Assembly (NCBI GenBank): GCA_008704415.1
Contig: VXIS01000066.1
Location: 106,578-170,577 of the forward strand
Direction of reading: 5' to 3'
DNA length: 64,000 nt
From: Sphaerosporella brunnea
Lineage: Eukaryota > Ascomycota > Pezizomycetes > Pezizales > Pyronemataceae
Of this stretch, positions 1 through 11,568 are shown piece after piece. Position 1 is the first letter of the stretch; every line of letters starts with the position of its first letter. A program made the translations under genes and the position numbers. The notes beneath the pieces are model-generated. The model was not told the DNA's origin. It worked only from the letters and a program-made list of their open reading frames with translations, and made no database searches.

Positions 1-1068
1 CCCCCTTCTCGTCTTCGTACCCACTTCGACTACCCACTATCCTACCGCACCATTACCACCCTATCCAGCGGAGCGGGTATTGCCGCCACATCTCCCACAA
101 GGACACATTACTGTACTGCACAGTCTGCACTTCTGTCCCTCTTCCGAGTCGCCCGCCCCTGCATTCTCCCTCCTCCTCTTATCCTCCTCTTCATCGTCAT
201 CCTCCTCCTCCGCCTCCTCCTCCGCACCCTCATCCCGCCCTTCGCGTTGTTTGTTGGTCTTTGCACAGCTTTGTCGTTGTCGTTGTCGTTGCCGCTTGCT
301 TTCGTTTCCTTTCTTTGCTGGTCTCCCGCTTCTCTCCTTTGACCAAACAAAACAACACCCTACCGCTTCACATCCCACACACCCACCCACTGGGCTGGTT
401 ATCCGAATAACGGCGCACGTACCTCCACGATCCCTCGCCGTCTCGAACAAGCCCCTCACTGGCGCAGAATCTATCCGAAGTAACAATCGCTGGGTCATCA
501 TCAATTTATCTAGCATACCTCGCCGCTCGCAAATCGCCTGTCTGTGCGACCTTTACCTTCTCAAAAGTCTTGCACACCCCCCCCCCCCTCCGCCACTGGT
601 TTTTCAGCGTCAGCGTCAGCGCTTTGAAACGTCGAAAGAACAACAAGTGGCCCACCCGCCCACACCTCAAAAAGATCTGTCGCAGCCGCAACCATTCCAG
701 GCCTCGATTGGACTCCATCGTTTTGACATCTTCGCAAAATTGCTTGCTCTCGCACACCGCAGCAGCAAAGCTCCTTTGAGGTCAGCAGGCACTGCAGGAG
801 AAGCTCGCACCATCGCTTTCGGCAGTACCATCCTCCTTGATAGCTCCAGTAATAGCGGTTGATCCTTCCTGCAATTTGGACTCCGATATCTATATTGCTT
901 CGTTCTTTCCTCTCACTCGGGGAAGTGCACTCAGTAATAATAGTTTTGGCCGTTCTCTATATTCGACGAACAGAATACCTTTTTACGACTAAAACCATCG
1001 AACTACTTCAACATCATCTGCTCCGGAATACTGCATATCCGGCTTGCCATTTTCGAGTGGCGCAGAAT
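1..1068 (+). promoter_or_regulatory. Upstream region and probable long pyrimidine-rich 5' leader of vts1
   Basis: No protein family is recognisable here. The stretch is strongly C/T-rich on the + strand (tcc/tct runs at about 165-235, a C run near 580-590), typical of fungal promoters and 5' leaders. A 260-codon open frame runs through it (80-862), but its translation is low-complexity Ser/Pro/Arg and I do not regard it as a gene. It lies immediately upstream of the Vts1 start at 1069, so promoter and leader are the likely roles. Transcript start is not visible. Confidence 0.5.
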
Positions 1069-3020
1069 ATGTCAACTTCCCTCAATAAGTCCGAACAGTC
1101 TAGCAACGGTGGTTCATTGAGACCCCCCACATCCCGCCCCGGCCACCACCTCCGAGCATCCGCCGATATGTCTGGCGCCTTTCAGTCTCCCATGGGCGGT
1201 CGAATCCGACCGTCGTCTGAGATCTTCCTGAACCCCCCTCAGATCCCTCAGCAGAACGCCGAAACGGAGGCCCTCGACAAGGCCGCCCGGGAATGGATCA
1301 ATGACCTCGAGACGTATGAGAATACGCTGGAGGAGATGGCATCGGCTGCGTTGGATCAGGAGTTTAAGGATGAGCTCAGCGCCATCGAGCAGTGGTTCCG
1401 CGTGCTGAGCGAGGCTGAGAGAACCGCAGCACTATATGCTCTTTTGCAGCAAACCACTCAAGTGCAGATCAGGTTTTTCATTCAGGTTCTTCAGCAGATG
1501 GCCAAGTCCCATCCCATGTCGAACCTGCTCTCTCCCAACACATTTGAGAAAGGTGCGTGCGTTACGGCTTCTTTCTAGGGTAGCAGTTGTTAATGTATAA
1601 TAGATGCTATGACTAGCCGCATGAACGATGCTATGAGCAAGTTGACCATGGGCAGCCGCGAGTCGTTCAACAACCGGCCGCCGCCACCCTCCCCTGGGCC
1701 TAACAACGGCAACAGGAATTCGACTGATCCTGCCTCGATGTTCCCCGAGGCAGCAGCTGCGATTGCGGCGCAAAGAGCAAAACTTTCCGGTCAGGGAGGC
1801 CCCGCTAGTGGGGTTAAATCCAACCGGAGCAGTGCACTGTTTGAAACTCGTAGCACGTCTAATATGAACACCCCATCTATTACAACTTCTAGTGGTCCCA
1901 ACACGAAGGAGAACAACCCGCCGCCGTCCCCTTGGAACCGCCCCAGCGACTCCACCGTCGAGAATTCGCGCCCGAAGTCCGCCTCCGGTCAGCCGGCTAT
2001 GGGCAACTTTCAACTTCCCCAGCCTCCATCTGCAGGCCTCCGTTCTCCCCGCAACCCGCCGCCACAGATCACGGGTAACACCAACATCCAGACCACCACC
2101 TTGGCTGCGCCGTCAGACAACTTGGAGTTGCCCCAGCTTTCTCCCTATGGACCTTCTGGCGGTAACTGGGCGTCCATGGTTAACACCCCCGTGAACGCCT
2201 TATTCCCGCAGAGCCAGAACGCCGATATGGTGGCCAATGCCACTGCCATGAAGCTTGCCGCCCTCTCCACCGTTAACAGTCGCATTATTTTGGACAACGA
2301 TCCCAAGGGTTGGGGCAAGAGACGCAAGGATGGCAATGCCAATGGCGCACCTTTGCCTTCTCCACGCGGAATCCCCGGTCTCTCTCCAGCGCACATTACT
2401 ATGTACAATGAGCACGGACAACTGGTTCAAATACCCGCCGCAGCTGCTGCAGCTGCCTTGCAAGGGCAAGCATCGCCCGGTCTTCTTGGCGGTAGATCCC
2501 GCCCCAGTTCGCCTGGTATTTTCAACTCTCCGGGACAGTGGGGGCCAATGGGATTCGCGTCTCCTCAGGCCAACGGATTCCTTGCTGCTCAGTCTCCTCT
2601 TCTTAACAACGGTTTGCTTGGCCAGTTTGGATCCTTGGGTGGATCAGAGGGCTACAACTCAGACGATCCTATGAACGGCGGCCGTGGAAGGAGCCCGCGT
2701 GGTCGCAGGGGAAGCTCGAAGCCTCCGGAGGATCCTACCAACATTGATTTGTTGAACGATATTCCGGCGTGGTTGAGGAGTCTGAGACTGCACAAGTATA
2801 CGGACAACCTGAAGAATTTGAAATGGACTGAATTGGTGACGCTGGACGACGAGGCCCTGGATAAGAGGGGAGTCAACGCGTTGGGTGCCAGGCGGAAGAT
2901 GTTGAAGGTATGGTTTCTTTCTCACGGTCAGAACTGTAATCAAGTCTAACGTCGGTGATCCAGGTGTTTGAGCAGGTACGGCAAGCACAGAGCGAAGGCA
3001 AGCTGCCTGCTAGTGCCTAA
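1069..3020 (+). CDS. vts1: Vts1/Smaug-type SAM-domain RNA-binding protein
   Basis: Three exons, 1069-1552, 1604-2907 and 2964-3020, give 614 residues. The introns are 51 and 56 bp with GT...AG ends; the second has a CTAAC branch site at 2946-2950. I chose the ATG at 1069 because the upstream in-frame sequence is low complexity. Residues about 65-150 form the conserved N-terminal helical Vts1 region ([20 protein letters not shown], then [14 protein letters not shown]). The middle is a long disordered Pro/Ser/Asn/Gly-rich linker with an alanine run. Residues about 541-604 are the SAM domain ([40 protein letters not shown]). Family knowledge: Vts1 binds Smaug recognition hairpins in mRNAs and recruits Ccr4-Not deadenylase, acting in cytoplasm. 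The basic segment [10 protein letters not shown] just before the SAM domain may add RNA affinity (inference). Confidence 0.95.
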
Positions 3021-4302
3021 AACCATAAAATGGAGTAAAAGGGCCGTGAGCAGGGGTTTTTTTTAGGTAGAGGGGGTGGTAATGGAGGCCGGGGTTTGGG
3101 ATCTTGTCTGTTCACTTCATTTTCCTTCCTATGCTTGCATCGTTGATCAGATATATCGATGTTTCAAGTTACTTCTATTTCCTTTCCAGTCTTTTTTGCT
3201 TTGATATCACTTTTTTTTGTTGCGACTGCTCTGCGCTGCTATTTCCTTGATGATCTCTCGCACTATTCTTCTTTACTCTTTTGCTCTATATCTCTCGCGA
3301 TCGTTCCTGCACCTTTGCCTTGCCTTGCCTTGCAATTGGGAGGGCGGATCTATGAATGTCTCATGCCGATATATTACTTTCTTTACTTCTTTTTTTGAGA
3401 TTTAAGCTTGCTAGCGTGGGGTTAGTATTGAGGATTGCGATTGCTGGTGGCTGGCTGGTTATGAATTGATGTGGTTGTGTTGGTCGAGTTTGTTTGCTGG
3501 GTGATTACCGCTGAGCGGTGGCGGTCGAAGCGCCGAGTGATGCACAGTGACTGGGGATGTGCGCCAGGCCATTCGTGGTTTTGGGCCGCCCTCTGCTCTA
3601 CTGCGAAGAGGGGATTTCGGACCATATGAATATGTTGCCGTGAGACTCTCGCCTCTTTTCGGAAGATGCGGACACTTATCGAGGCTTGCCGTGTACCTCA
3701 TAAAGCAATAGGCCACATTCTCAACTCGTTATAGTACTCTAGGTATGTGCCAGAGGGTAACTACTTGAAGAGATTCTGGTTTGGATTAATGAGAGAGGAG
3801 CACCTGCTCCGAGAGAAGGAAGAGTAGGCGGTGAAGGGAGGTCATTTCTCTGGATTTGCATAACCTTCATACAAGACAAGTACAGCGCCACTAAATGGAA
3901 AGTCATATGTACTCGAGCACGTTGCAGTCAGGGCGTATGTGTGTGTGAAACACGGCGCAGTTGCTTTCATTCAGTGTCAACGCTGCAGAATGATAGAGCT
4001 GGCTCCAAAATCCGACGGTTGAGCCTCCGGAAAACGCCACCGGAAAGCGCCACACCAACTGCCTTATATAGGGATAGATATACCTCTTTTATAGTAGGTT
4101 TGCTACATAGAAGGTGCTCTAGTTAGCTGCTAGTAGCAAGGTGAAGAAGACAGGGAAGCCTGTAGGAGGAATAGAATAAGTGTCTTCGATTTAGGAAAGA
4201 TCGTTGTGGGCTGGTTGGGATAGCGGTCTACTCTAGAGAGTTGAGCTTCTTTCTTGTCGCGTCCCGTTCGTTGATTCAACTACTCTAGACTCTAGACTGG
4301 AG
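3021..4302. other. Intergenic region between vts1 and coatomer zeta
   Basis: The first 200-300 bases are T-rich and probably hold the vts1 3' UTR. I see no supported gene in the rest; the short open frames have no family resemblance. A single CTAGGTA motif is at about 3739. Toward the right end, repeated ctctaga/tagagt words (4230-4310) lead into the fold-back element at 4303. Confidence 0.5.
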
Positions 4303-4399
4303 AGTAGAGTTACTGCCGTAGAATCTCGCGTAGATGGAATAGTGGCAAAGTCACTTGGCCACGTCCTTTACTCGCGAGAAAATGCGGTAGAGTACTCTA
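4303..4399. repeat. Degenerate fold-back element related to the one at 8771-8886
   Basis: The right end reads ctcgcgag-aaaatgcggtag, closely matching the right end of the element at 8771-8886. The centre shares the exact word gtggcaaagtcact, and a degraded inverse of the right end lies at about 4311-4330 (tactgccgtagaatctcgcg). It therefore looks like an older, diverged copy of the same small inverted-repeat family. Its exact ends are uncertain because the arms have drifted. Confidence 0.55.
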
Positions 4400-4556
4400 C
4401 TTAGCGCGTAAAGCGCGTGCGCGTGCGCGTACGCGTGCAAGCTGTCTTTCCGCTTAGATAGCGGGAAATAGGCAGACTTGGCAGGACAGATAGGAGATCG
4501 TCATATCTGACAGCCACGGAGTCACGGACCATACCCACACACACACCACAGCCACG

Positions 4557-5250
4557 ATGTCGCCCAACCTCTCCCTCTTCTCCGTTTGTCGCTCCCCGCC
4601 ATATCGCCTCTACAGGCACTAACCCCGCCGTTCTCCGTTTGTTTAGGTCAACGCCCTCCTGATCCTAGGCTCCGACGGCACTCGAATCGTGGCGAAATAC
4701 TACGTACCGCCTCACAGCACCAGCACCTCGCAAAATCCATACCCGACGCTCAAAGAGCAGCAAGCGTTCGAGAAGGGGCTGCTAGGAAAAACAGTCAAGA
4801 GCACAGCCGACATCATCCTCTACGATAACCATGTTGTGGTATTCAGAGCGGAGGGAGACGTCGTGCTTTACGTTGTGGGCGGGCTGGACGAGAACGAAAT
4901 GATGCTTTGGCAGGTGATTTTGGGGCTGAGAGATACGTTGCAGATACTGCTGAAGTGGATTTCCCTGGGGGGTATGAGGGGAGGGGGATATAGGCTGATG
5001 ATGATGTAGGAACTCGGTCGATAAACGCACGATCATTGAAAACTATGATCAGGTGGCCTTGGCGATCGAAGAGATTGTCGACGATGGTGTCATTCTGGAA
5101 ACGGATGCTTCGGCTATCGTGCAGCGAGTTTCTCGCCCGCCACAGCAGGACGTCCAGCTCAGTAATATCGATCTTAGCGAGAAGGGACTGTTGAATGCGT
5201 GGGAGTTCGGAAAGAAACAGCTGGCGGAGAGGTTGAGGCAGGGATTGTGA
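4557..5250 (+). CDS. ret3: Coatomer subunit zeta (COPI)
   Basis: Exons 4557-4583, 4647-4954 and 5010-5250 encode 191 residues, a normal size for the family. The short first exon encodes MSPNLSLFS; the second begins VNALLILGSDGTRI, the usual start of the small-chain (longin-like) fold. Later conserved segments are AKYY, FEKGLLGKT, ADIILYDN, VVGGLDENE and NYDQVALAIEEIVDDGVILE. Zeta pairs with gamma-COP in the coatomer F-subcomplex that coats retrograde Golgi-to-ER vesicles. Intron 1 (63 bp) has a CACTAAC branch site near 4617. Intron 2 (55 bp) uses an atypical GTGGAT donor; it is required to join LLK to NSVDKR. A run of 14 G directly follows the stop (5271-5285). Confidence 0.93.
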
Positions 5251-6579
5251 GAAGGGTATGGACGGTAAAGGGGGGGGGGGGGGGGTGGAATTGTGCAGCA
5301 TACTGAAATCTAATGGCTGCGAAATCTACAAGTCGAACGGGAGGCACGGTAGAGCGCAGTATACCACTGTTCCTCTGCGTTGCAGCGGATCTGGGTCGGA
5401 TCAAGGTATCACGCATCTTCTCCAACTCCCAGTGTTCTCTTCCCCCAAGAAGCGACCGGATTCGATGGGTGAGATGATGTGATAGGATTGGTGTGGTTAC
5501 TGTAGACTCTCAGTGTCGCTTAGTGGATTTGAACGACAGTCGTTGGTTGGGATATATAATCATCGTGCAGAGAATCCTCACAGGGCAGCGATCGAAATTC
5601 CGTAGTGGGGATTAGAGGATGCTTTTACGCTTCAAGGGTTAGTAATTTGTTGTTGCGGGCTGTGGGGTGAGGTCAAATTGGTGGAGGTCGTGCATTATAA
5701 ATCTTCGGTTGAGTGCCAATTGGGCCCGAACATACAAACCACAACTCTTACGAACCTGTTCAAACCGACGTGGCGAGTCACAGCGTCGTGATGGGGTAGG
5801 TATGCAGAGGGTCAAGAGGACGCCAGGTGTGGATGTGTGATGATCGTTATCCCCACGTTGGCTTTCTCCCATCGACTTTGAGATCCTCGCGAGTGGTGCG
5901 ATATCGCTGGTGCCGAGACCACCGGGACGATATCGCCGAGGCAGATATCAGGACGGAGACCCCCGAGGCCCACAGCTCTGAATGAGTAAATGCTGGACCG
6001 CACTGTTAAGGGTTGCGATCCGGGGGTGTAGTTCTCGGACGTGAGTGATATATAAGTATGGCGAGGCGCTGAACAGGCGTTATTACCAGGAAGCGACCGG
6101 GCCACATCTGAGAGCAGAAACTGGGTAGATACTTGGCATCATGTCACGGCCGCAGGCCGCCGGGACTTGTAGTTACATATAATGGTTAGACATAAAACTC
6201 AAGTCGGGAGCAAAGTCGAGTGACATCCAATGTTTCAGTGAATCATCAGGCCTCGCTGCCATGGTTTTGAGTTTTTCAACAAACTGTATCTCTGCGATGA
6301 GTGAGCCTCCGGTCTTGGTTTCGTCACATCTCCAAGTCACTTTTTTATGCTGAGTCTACTGCCTCTGTTTTGGGGCTTGAGGGAAGGCGAGACAGCAGCC
6401 GGGTGCACGACTCGACGATGAGACTATGATCATGGAGATGACTAGCGCCAGGCGGGCATCATCGCCACGGCGGGATTGGATGCCCGCTGTGCGGCGAGGG
6501 TGCGGCGAGGGTGCGGGAGCAAGGCAAATAAGCTTTTCACCGTATAATCTCATATAATGGTCATACAATGGTTGGCAGC
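5251..6579. other. Intergenic, no gene recognised
   Basis: Apart from the poly-G run just after the coatomer stop, I see only short open frames without family resemblance on either strand. There is no tRNA-like or repeat structure that I could identify. The right end merges into the decayed caspase-like gene. Confidence 0.4.
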
Positions 6580-7560
6580 GAAATAATTGTTTTGTTCACT
6601 AACTTTCGGTGGGTTTTTGCGAATGTGTACGGATATGTTGTTGGGCAGTATACGATCCCAAGCCACAAATTCAGCCGCTCAACCGGAAACACTCTTCGGC
6701 GGGCAATGCTAGACTTGCTGGGCCGCCACGACGGTGAGGGTGTTCTGTTGACAATGGCCATGCCACGGGGGATAGCTTGCAATTCTTGTGGAGGTGAGTG
6801 CTGAATTGGATTTTGTGTTGATTTTCTCCGCTGACTTCGCAATGACAATTCAAGTTAGTGGAACTGGATTGTCTTCTGTACAGGCTGACTGGATGAAGAC
6901 ACGGCAAATTGTTGATGATGCCATCGGAGATGTCTCAGTCATCCTTGATTGCTGCTACGCTGCCGTAGCTGCCCCGAACTCACACATTGAACTGCCCGCG
7001 AGAGCCAGGCCTCCGCTCATCCCCGATACAATCTAACTTGGGCACTGGCAAAGATGCTGGAGAACACAGGGGGGGCGCCCCACCACTGTTGCCCAGCTCC
7101 ATGCCATGGTGGTCAGAAAGGCACATGAAGACCAGCTTCCAACAACACCAGTTCACGCAGAGCTTGGCCCTAAAGGCAGCCTTGTCCTCACGCGGCTCGG
7201 AGGCCTGATTGGGGTAGGTGGCTTAACTTTGCCGGACCAAGCGGGGTGCTTGTCACTGCCAACCTCGAGAACGTCATGATACCCCCAGAACTGGGGCAGT
7301 TGAACAAGTTCCTGACCTCCTCCCTTCCGAGCAATATCAAGGACTTGCATGTTGAGATACGTGCGGCGGGTTTTTAAGAGTCCAATTTTTTCGTCATCCA
7401 GTTCTCTCTTCCGCTAAAGGTCTTCTCGTACCTCGAGAAAATAGGGCCATATCACTTCACGGCATTTGTTCGTTCGTTGAACCTTTTCTGCGCTACCACA
7501 ACACACCGGAAAAGAGAACATTCAACCAGAGTCATCCCGGAGGCGTTAAAATATTACAGT
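6580..7560 (+). pseudogene. Decayed caspase-like (peptidase C14) gene
   Basis: Conserved caspase-domain pieces occur in order but in shifting frames. They are: an N-terminal piece (FANVYGY...YTIPS, about 6616-6665; RRAMLDLLGRHDGEGVLL, about 6700-6746); the His-loop remnant GHATGD out of frame at about 6758; then VSVILDCCYAA (about 6931-6963), which holds the catalytic-Cys motif of fungal caspase-like proteins. After an in-frame stop at 7034-7036 follow WALAKMLENTGGA (about 7040) in another frame, TVAQLHAMVVRKAHEDQLP then TPVHAELGPKGSLVLTRL (7085-7200), and a C-terminal stretch (GVLVTANLENVMIPPELGQL) around 7240-7300. At least four frame changes or stops separate these. Such proteins act in fungal cell-death and NLR-type signalling; this copy cannot encode an intact enzyme. 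End points are approximate. Confidence 0.8.
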
Positions 7561-8546
7561 GAATGATTGATGAGGGCAGCGGATACAATGTAATTTGACT
7601 CGAGGCTTTATGTCCCAAAATACTAGATTGGGTGCTATATATTTTTTTTGCATTCAGCATCTGTGATTGAATGCCACGTTGAACATAGTGCCATCAAACC
7701 TCTTGGGCATGATCGCCGCCACTTGAGTGTCACCACCACGATCACCGATCACCATCACGCCTGACGTGTCATCGCGTGTCACAGAAACCTCGCACAGGCA
7801 AATCAGGACCACATTTTTGTGCTCGCAAAAGTAACTCGGAGATCCCGTCATCGTAGCAGTGCACCCAGTCGAGATACGATGGATTGAAATTCAATCCTCC
7901 TTGGGTCTTCAACAAAAATTTTCAGGCATAATGACCCGTGATGGTCCCAGGATATTTCTTGAAAGGCCATTCTACACACAGCGTTCTTGCCGCGTTCACG
8001 TGACTGCTTCATGATCACGAATTCAGCAGTTGTTACTAGTAGTTAGCATTGAAACTTCAATTCGAATGGAGAGATGCACCAAGACCTAAGGCGAATCGGC
8101 GTTGCTACGGAGTCTGGGTACTCAGCATAGCATATAGTTACAGACAGAGGATCTAAAACAGAAGTCCGACTTTCGACGGGCTCATAGCTTTCCTCGATTA
8201 TTTACTGTGTATAGGAGGTTCCTTTGTTGTCAGATGGATATAGATATAATACAGCGGACGCTTTTTTCTTTTTGCTAGGACACGACAGGTCCAACCCGCT
8301 GCAACTCTCTTTTTGTGCGGACAGCGTGCTTTTCGCATCTTCCCGCCAAAAAGGTAACCAAACCAACACATAGATATTCCAGACAGAGCACCCAACTAAC
8401 TACTAAGTAACTACATCAACAAGGAGACAAAGCCTCAGACCAACTACACATCACCGCGGCATGCGTTAGAACTTAGAACCCTTCCGTTCCAGGGAGGAGG
8501 CAGTGGGAAATGGGGATAAAGCTCTCTGTAAGTGAAAAAATAACAG
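7561..8546. other. Intergenic, no gene recognised
   Basis: AT-richer than the neighbours, with only short unconvincing open frames. The left part may still include decayed 3' sequence of the caspase-like gene. The right end is the 5' flank of the tRNA gene. Confidence 0.4.
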
Positions 8547-8619
8547 GCTCCGGTGGCCAAGTTGGTAAGGCGCCACACTAGTAATGTGGAGATCCTCGGT
8601 TCAACTCCGAGTCGGAGCA
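8547..8619 (+). tRNA. tRNA-Thr (AGT anticodon), copy 1
   Basis: A 73-nt intronless tRNA. Acceptor GCTCCGG pairs with TCGGAGC (one G-T pair) and the discriminator is A. The D arm contains GGCCAAGTTGG, the anticodon stem is CCACA/TGTGG, and the loop CTAGTAA gives anticodon AGT. The T arm is CTCGG-TTCAACT-CCGAG. A run of eight T about 10 nt downstream is a good Pol III terminator. The same 73 nt recur at 13640 and, in the palindrome, at 43867 (+) and 56146 (-). Confidence 0.95.
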
Positions 8620-8770
8620 ATAAAGGTTTTTTTTGGGCAGTTTGGAGAACATATAAACAAGTGCGCTTCTATTTCGGCGAAAAACTACGAGAGGAAAGTA
8701 GAGGTCGTCGATTTCATACGTGTCCGGCAAGCTTCTGATGGTATGGTAAAGTTACACTCTATCTAGAGTA

Positions 8771-8886
8771 CCGCATAAACTCGCGAACAAGAGAACTGGG
8801 GCTAAGTCACTGCGCCATGTGGCAAAGTCACTAAGCCTACATGGCGCAGTGACTTAGCCCAGTCTCTTGTTCGCGAGTTTATGCGG
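8771..8886. mobile_element. 116-bp fold-back (MITE-like) element with TA flanks
   Basis: The left half starts CCGCATAAACTCGCG and the right half ends CGCGAGTTTATGCGG. The arms match over about 48 bp with only two single-base indels, around a loop of about 20 nt. TA dinucleotides flank both ends (8769-8770 and 8887-8888), as expected for a Tc1/mariner-type target duplication. No coding capacity. A diverged relative lies at 4303-4399. It sits 150 bp downstream of tRNA-Thr. Confidence 0.75.
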
Positions 8887-8888
8887 TA

Positions 8889-9648
8889 GAGTAGAGAGTA
8901 CAGCGCTTGAGAGCGGTATAAAACTTTGAGAGAGAGGACGACAGCGCCACACCTGAAGCCTGAGCTCGGCGCTTGAGAGAAGAGGACGATGCCTAAAGAG
9001 AGGAGATGATGACCTAAAGATGAATATAAAGCACTCACATTCCGGGCCCTCTGAGACCCGGATGCCTCGCCATCCCGACCCCGAATTTCTGTCCAACTTT
9101 GAAATCCGAAACCATGCACTTATCGGTACTGTAGATGGAAGCATGCGGAGAACACCAGACCATCTGAAGGATAAGTGTCAACTGTACAGGAACTTCCTAC
9201 GGTTCATTGGACGAGAAGAAGGACTCGAGGAAGACGATCCACGGCCCCCCCCCCCCCTCCACTCACAAATTCCATCCGCCAACTTCGCTTTTTCGCAGCT
9301 CCCTGGAGGAACTTTCCGTTTAGGCTAGCCCATTTTTGCCTTGCTGGGGAATCCTAAATGAATCGTGAGTACCGGTGCCAGTGTTGTTTGACGTCGAAGA
9401 AAAACTTCTTCATAAGCCATCACTTAGTCTCAGACTCTCGGCGCAGCTTTATTTTTTTCAGTGTAGGTTTGGGCTTGGCTCTGTATTGCTTCCAGAAAGG
9501 ATAATAAACGTATGGTGTAGTAACGTTAGTAACGCCGGTATAATACTTATCGGCCCCTAAGAGGAAGTGAGTGATAATCTTGTGTGAGAGAGATAAGTGG
9601 GTATGATGAGTATTCTATTATTCCATCGAGTGAGCTAGCCAGGCCTAA
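8889..9648. other. Intergenic, with an unidentified open frame
   Basis: A + strand frame at about 9020-9328 contains a stretch that looks protein-like in composition (RMPRHPDPEFLSNFEIRNHA ... LYRNFLRFIGREEG) before turning into a poly-C/proline run at 9246-9256. I do not recognise a family, and it may be the relic of a gene or repeat. The rest, up to the stop codon of the minus-strand gene at 9649, shows nothing clear. Confidence 0.3.
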
Positions 9649-11321
9649 TTAGCCACACGGGATCTCATCACCCCTCTCCACAGTATCCGCGGCGCCACTC
9701 ACGCCTCCATCCAGGATAACGTCTTCATTATCGGCAAAATCATCCTGGACCCGTCTCCACTTCGAAGCAGCGGCAGGGCTATACCCACCGATGCTACCCA
9801 GCGCATTGGTCTCCTTCCCCTTCTTTTTCCTCAGTTCATAAACCGGTTTAATGAGGCCCTTCAACAATGGGTTTTTAGAGTAAGTGCCTTCTTTGACGGT
9901 AACCTCTTTCTCCTTGCCTTTGCCTCCTCTTGCAATGCTGTCGTCGTACTCGACTTGGGCCTCTGGTTCATCATCCGAAAACTCCGGTGGTGCTTCCTCT
10001 TGCATCTGCCGGACTACTTTCCGCCCCTTGAGGTCGATGGCGACGACTACTTTCCGCTTCTCGTACGCCTCCTTGGCGTGCCAGTCCATCATGCGCATCT
10101 GCTGCTGCTGGCGCTTGAGCTGCAGCGCGCGCTCGGCGGGGGTGGTCCACTGGTTCAAGCCGGAGCTTAACGGGGTCTCGAAGTCGGCGGCCTGGTCTAT
10201 GATCCTAGTTCTCTGAGCGCCGGTAGCCTGGAAACCCAGCAGGCGATCTCGATGTTCCTGTGCTTTCCGAAAGCTCTCCTCATCACCCGCAGTAGCAAAA
10301 GGTCGCGGTGTCTTTGCTACCTCCGCACGCTTGTTCTGTTGCGCGTTGATGGCCATCTTTTCGTTTCCTGCGGCCTCGCGGAGAGAGCGCACCATTTCCT
10401 GGATTTCCTCGGTGCTGATCAGGGCTGTGCCGCAGAAGGTACATGGCCCCAGCCCTTCTTTCAGACAAATGATTTTGCCGCAGTTGAGGCAGTTGGGTGT
10501 TGCTTGCAGGACTTCATGCGTGAGGCCTTGACATGAGCAGAGGCGGCGGGCGGTGTTGAGGGTGGGGTTAGTGGAGATTTCGAGGGCCCGTAGGGCGGAT
10601 TCAAGGTCTGTGAGCTCTTGTGAGGCGCCGCGCATGGCTGTTCCGCCAGTGGTCGTGTACACGTATTTCTCCTGCTTTTGTGGTGGTTGTTTCTTGGGGG
10701 CGACGAGGTCGGAGGTGAGTTTTCCCTGCTGCGTAGAGGGAGCGGGCTTGGAGATTGCGGCGTAGGAAGCTGTGGAGACGAGGTTTGTGGACGAAGAGTA
10801 GGGGGAAGCCTTCGGGGTGGGTTTTTGGCTGGAAGGTTTCGGGGTGGATTTTCGTGACTTCCCAGAGTAGAAGTCGTCCTCCAGATCGGCGTCTTTCTTG
10901 ATGTACACGCCCTGCTGATTGGCGAACAGTGTGGACTGTCCATCGTTTGCCTTCCGCTCTTCTTGTGCGTATCTGTTCAGCGGGGGTTTGCCTTTTTTGT
11001 TGGACTTTTTGGAGCGAGGGTGCGTGGTATTTGACGCAGGAGCTGCCGCGGGCTTTGGCTGAAACAGACGCGAGTTGAAGTCGGAGATGAAGGAGAGAGC
11101 TTGCGCAGAATCGCCGAGGAGGTTCTGAAAAGTCAGCTGCTGCTGCTGTTTCTTGGGGAGAAGCCGGGGGATAGTACTTTGAAGTGGGTGGCCACCTCCT
11201 CCGCCGAGGGAAGACTGGCGGCGTACGAGATTGCTTCAAGCAGGTCTTCGTCGGGGAGGTAATCCAGGATTGGCTTCAACTGCGGAAGGGCCCAGGACTG
11301 GATGGGCGTAGGGTTCGCCAT
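9649..11321 (-). CDS. rqt4: RQT4/TRIP4-type C2HC5 zinc-finger protein
   Basis: Minus strand, exons 11321-11178 and 11124-9649, 539 residues. The 53-bp intron (11177-11125) has a CTGAC branch site and joins ATHFK to NLLGDS. The N-terminus (IQSWALPQLKPILDYLPDED) is the conserved CUE-like helical region of this family. Residues about 241-280 are the C2HC5 zinc finger: CSCQG, then CLNCGKIICLKEGLGPCTFC. The remainder is charged and probably disordered, with a long conserved segment DRLLGFQATGAQRTRIIDQA. Yeast Rqt4 and human TRIP4/ASC-1 are subunits of the complex that splits collided ribosomes. This gene is divergent from the cyclophilin gene across about 250 bp. Confidence 0.85.
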
Positions 11322-11468
11322 TATGCTTGCCGTGCTTCTGCTGTGGACGTTCAGTGATTGCTCTTTGACGGCGGCGGTGGTGGTGGGGCTGCGAGTTTAA
11401 AAGCAAACTATGACGCAGGATGAGTGGTGGTGGTGTTGCGGCTCATCTGAACGCGTCTCCCCCTACTA

Positions 11469-11560
11469 CCACCACCTTCACCACCTTCACCACCTTCACC
11501 ACCACCACCACCACCACCACCACCACCACCACCACCACCACCACCACCTTCACCACCACC
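11469..11560 (+). repeat. CAC/CTT-CAC trinucleotide microsatellite before the cyclophilin start
   Basis: Imperfect (CACCTTCAC) units pass into an uninterrupted CAC run and end 9 nt before the cyclophilin ATG at 11569. The region is also the shared upstream region of the divergent rqt4-like gene. On the + strand it is open and in frame with the cyclophilin from an ATG at 11410, so it could encode a His-rich extension. Confidence 0.9.
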
Positions 11561-11568
11561 GACTGACA

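Noticed and set aside
80..862. 260-codon open frame at the left edge
   Set aside because: Low-complexity Ser/Pro/Arg translation from a pyrimidine-rich leader; no family signature and directly upstream of the real vts1 start.
8553..8738. Open frames starting MAKLVRRHTSNVEIL at several places (8553, 13634, 43873, mirror 56212)
   Set aside because: These are translations through tRNA-Thr genes, which explains why the same peptide recurs.
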